The position numbers and the translations under genes are program-made. A DNA stretch of 64,000 nt from Acanthornis magna (lineage: Eukaryota; Chordata; Aves; Passeriformes; Acanthizidae), in assembly GCA_036785705.1 (NCBI GenBank), contig JAWUZG010000029.1, positions 18,394,501 to 18,458,500 on the forward strand, in the 5' to 3' direction. The notes under the pieces were generated by a model that worked only from the letters and a program-made list of their open reading frames with translations, had not been told where the DNA came from and did no database searches. The first letter of the stretch is position 1. Each line of letters begins with the position of its first letter. Positions 63,492 through 64,000 of the stretch are shown piece by piece.

Positions 63492-64000
63492 CTGCAGAGG
63501 CAGTACCAGCCTCCACAGACCTATGGAATATTAGCGGGTACATTAAGGCTGATCCTGTTGTCATTAATTTCCTGGCTGTCCTCTCCACAATGTGAAACTC
63601 TCCCTAGCAGTGTTTTTGAGCAGCACAGTTGAAGCTTTAGTGGGCACCCAAAGTGACTGGGGACAACTGAGTTGACAAAGAGCCTCTGTGTCCCCAGCCT
63701 GGACCTCTATCACAGTGACAGTTTGGGGTAGCTGCTCTTCCAAGGGCAGAAAAGTAATCTTCCTTCTCAATGCCTACTGTAAAGCTAGCAAAAAGCTCAG
63801 TTAAGTAAGAAATAATGATAATCCTGGGGATTTGTAGCTACAGGAAGTTAGACTGGCTGGTTGGAGGGAGAATAAAGAGTCTTTTTCATATACGGAATAT
63901 TTACAATGGCCAAAGAAGACATTTATAAGGCAAAACACAGAATCCCATCTTCCCAGCTCCAACTGGGGAAGCAATGTGATAGCCAGAGGGTAAGGACTGA
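63492..64000. other. Intergenic to window end, nothing recognised
   Basis: Short open frames only. No domain, RNA gene or repeat family is identified. Confidence 0.5.

Noticed and set aside
1..64000. A novel multi-gene or defence-like system
   Set aside because: The window is a vertebrate gene-poor region with one known transcription factor gene. No gene cluster, array or operon-like arrangement was seen.

Overview
The window is AT-rich vertebrate nuclear DNA, most likely from a bird. The bird call rests on a CR1 LINE tail at about 1538-1610 and several retroviral LTR-like blocks that resemble avian, probably passerine, ERVL/ERVK families. Family names are from memory and were not searched. 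No bacterial-style operon, CRISPR array, rRNA or intact tRNA gene is visible.

One protein-coding gene can be named with confidence. NEUROD6 (NEX/MATH2/Atoh2), a neuronal basic helix-loop-helix transcription factor, has its complete 337-codon reading frame in one exon at 35618-36631 on the plus strand. A splice acceptor lies 21 bases upstream of the ATG, and poly(A) signals lie 0.3-0.4 kb past the stop. A likely promoter and non-coding first exon sit near 33.97-34.19 kb, giving a two-exon gene of about 3 kb.

The rest (about 34 kb upstream and 27 kb downstream) holds no other recognisable coding gene. Layout: 1-250 ERV LTR-like fragment; 1538-1610 CR1 tail; 6527-7012 minus-strand LTR-like block; 9683-9900 and 10181-10370 convergent LTR-like pieces; 14539-15600 minus-strand ERVL-like LTR; 16.6-25 kb unique AT-rich DNA with dense homeodomain/POU-type motifs; 27.2-29.0 kb a composite LTR island with tandem G-quadruplex motifs; 32.6-37.5 kb NEUROD6 and its proximal regulatory DNA; 37.5-56.6 kb unique DNA with microsatellites; 56.64-57.24 kb minus-strand LTR-like block; 57.2-64 kb unique DNA with a tetranucleotide repeat, an unassigned 82-residue open frame and a 51-bp duplication.

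This layout fits a developmental transcription factor in a gene-poor domain, where non-coding elements probably drive expression in forebrain and other neurons. I found no evidence of a novel multi-gene system. The best leads are the promoter/first-exon assignment, the double-octamer element at 16.75 kb, other enhancer-like blocks, the tandem G4 motifs, and the unassigned open frame at 60.5 kb.
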